Source: Tetrapyrgos nigripes
Lineage: Eukaryota; Basidiomycota; Agaricomycetes; Agaricales; Campanellaceae
DNA: 64,000 nucleotides
Reading direction: 5' to 3'
NCBI GenBank assembly: GCA_013368315.1
Contig: JAACJM010000108.1
Location: 1-64,000, forward strand
Shown: in pieces, positions 62,725 to 64,000 of the stretch
Layout: each line of letters begins with the position of its first letter
Position numbering within the stretch: position 1 is the first letter of the stretch
Program-made: the position numbers and the translations under genes
Notes under the pieces: generated by a model
The model's database searches: none
What the model saw: only the letters and a program-made list of their open reading frames with translations
Told to the model about the DNA's origin: nothing

Positions 62725-64000
62725 CCATGCTGTGTGGTCGTCATTCTTTCTCTCTGCGACTCTCTCAAACGTCCAATGGTAAAATTGGGTCGAGCCTTCG
62801 AGGATCGACATGATCCAGGACACTTAAAAACGATTCGGCGATTCGTCCGGCAGACTAGTAGTTGTTGGTTGGTACGGCTAGTGCTATTACTGTTATGACT
62901 GACTGCGGGTAGCAAGATGAGAATGGTTCAGACAGTCAGATAGTCAAATCTGAAATCTAAGATTAAAAAACACACATACCCAGTGTTCTGCCTGAGACTC
63001 TGCAATCTGTATCAGCAGCCTCAGCAGGCAGTTCTCGACTTCTCCTGCTTTATGCGTAGAAAGGTGTGAAGATCCTCGTCTGTGCTTATGAGATAATCCT
63101 TCAGGATAGTCTTGGGATACTGCACAGTACGCTCTTGCGCTCGCATCCAGATCATTTCCAAGCAATGCGGGGTGACAATATATCATGAATGAATTCTTCG
63201 TCACAAGTGTTTTGTGTGTTCCCATCATCTTCCGACACTGCGTTGGGTAAGAGTTGGTGGAGGATGGATGAAGTGTTGGTCGTGGCTGTGTTACCAGACA
63301 TCAAACGCGTTGGTGATACGCCTGAAATATTTCGACCAGGCTCAAAACACGTATTCTTCACTTATATGTGAGTTTATGTAGTGTACAAGTGTACAAATAA
63401 AGATTCCGACATTTCTACTCCACTATCTTCTATCAACCTCATAGTTCCTCAGATACTCAGAGACAACTTGTTTAATCCACCTTCTCAGAAACTCGACGGT
63501 GTCATATTCTGGCAAAAAAAAAAAGAAAGAAAGAAAGAGAGGATTATCAGCAGCCAAAAATGCAGAATATATGAGATGCCAAGAAGGATATACAAAATCC
63601 CAGGAAAAAAATTTGTTTGGCATAGCTGACCCAAATCTTCTCTTTCGCCCTCTTCCCATCCTCACTCAACACCCAATCACTCAGTTCATTCAGTTTGGAT
63701 TTCATCACAAACGCCTTTGAGCTTCTCAGCTTTTGCTTCTCTTTCTCGTTACCACCATCCGGGACGGCACCTAAACCAACTGCCTACTACCCCTCCTCCG
63801 CCGTAAATGCCATCAATAGAATCTTTTCCATCAGATCTAGCAATGGTCCAGGTTCCAGATTTCACCAGAGAGAGGAATGACAGAAGCGTGGGTTGACGGT
63901 GACGACAAGAACTGAGGGAGGAGTGTTAGGGAGACGAGAGTCTGACGTCTAACATCTAATTATTGCCCAGTCGATGCGTCCCGGAAATTTACATCCTGTG
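62725..64000. other. Unassigned 1.3 kb beyond the P450-3 break
   Basis: The expected upstream exons of P450-3 (such as those with PRFTM, MPYGKEW and VFHQE) are not found here on either strand. Short frames at 62944-63228 (minus) and 63381-63880 (plus) have no family motif. An A-rich run with GAAA repeats lies at 63514-63540. Confidence 0.45.

Noticed and set aside
62944..63228. Minus-strand 94-codon frame as a possible missing P450-3 exon
   Set aside because: No P450 block (PRFTM, MPYGKEW, VFHQE, NPRAL) can be read in any frame here.

Overview
This window is a 64-kb piece of a basidiomycete nuclear genome, most likely a mushroom-forming agaricomycete. The evidence is: genes split by many short (about 50-100 nt) GT..AG introns; a fungal-type NLR; DUF6534-type membrane proteins; several cytochrome P450s of the kinds expanded in Agaricomycetes; fungal Trs65 and Grd19/Snx3 trafficking genes; an intron-containing tRNA-Ser; and a dense mix of LINE, Ty3, copia, hAT and MITE sequences. 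A placement in the Agaricales is inference only.

Layout. 0-3 kb: the 5' end of a CCCH zinc-finger gene leaving the window, a decayed festuclavine-dehydrogenase-like (NmrA fold) gene, and an ADP-ribosylglycohydrolase. 3.5-7 kb: a tRNA-Ser relic and a degenerate non-LTR retrotransposon. 9.3-12.2 kb: an NLR with a NACHT-type P-loop and eight highly uniform ankyrin repeats. 13-16 kb: an inverted repeat and little recognisable coding. 16-26 kb is the housekeeping core: tRNA-Ser(AGA), a TRAPPII Trs65-like gene, a Grd19/Snx3 PX-domain gene and an NmrA/isoflavone-reductase-like gene. 26-36.5 kb: tandem MITEs, a dead P450 (P450-1), a broken Ty3-type element, a truncated DUF6534-type gene, a tandem duplication and a 670-bp fold-back. 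36.5-47.3 kb: a coiled-coil fragment, a DUF6534 7TM gene, a TA-flanked MITE, a CYP512-like P450 with a 6-nt microexon, a tRNA-like gene and dihydroxyacetone kinase. 47.4-62.7 kb: an intact P450 (P450-2) beside its ruined paralog P450-3.

The most striking structure is P450-3 (50.05-62.72 kb, minus strand). It has been hit by three independent elements: a 530-bp hAT-type MITE in its last intron (8-bp TSD), a 4.2-kb hAT transposon immediately after the 5' splice donor of the preceding intron (8-bp TSD), and a full-length 6.57-kb copia element in a coding exon (5-bp TSD, identical 284-bp LTRs, intact 1849-residue gag-pol). The hAT copy is itself broken by a 393-bp element. P450-1, P450-2 and P450-3 share exon sequence and intron positions, so they look like local duplicates of which only P450-2 appears intact.

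Several conserved genes (Trs65, DAK, the CYP512-like P450) carry isolated 1-nt frame breaks, some in C runs. This could mean residual assembly indels or recent decay, and calls of pseudogene based only on single frame breaks should be read with that in mind. The non-transposon genes are mostly independent units (vesicle traffic, triose/glycerol metabolism, ADP-ribose removal, oxidative secondary metabolism, self/non-self recognition), with no clear co-regulated cluster apart from the P450 paralogs.
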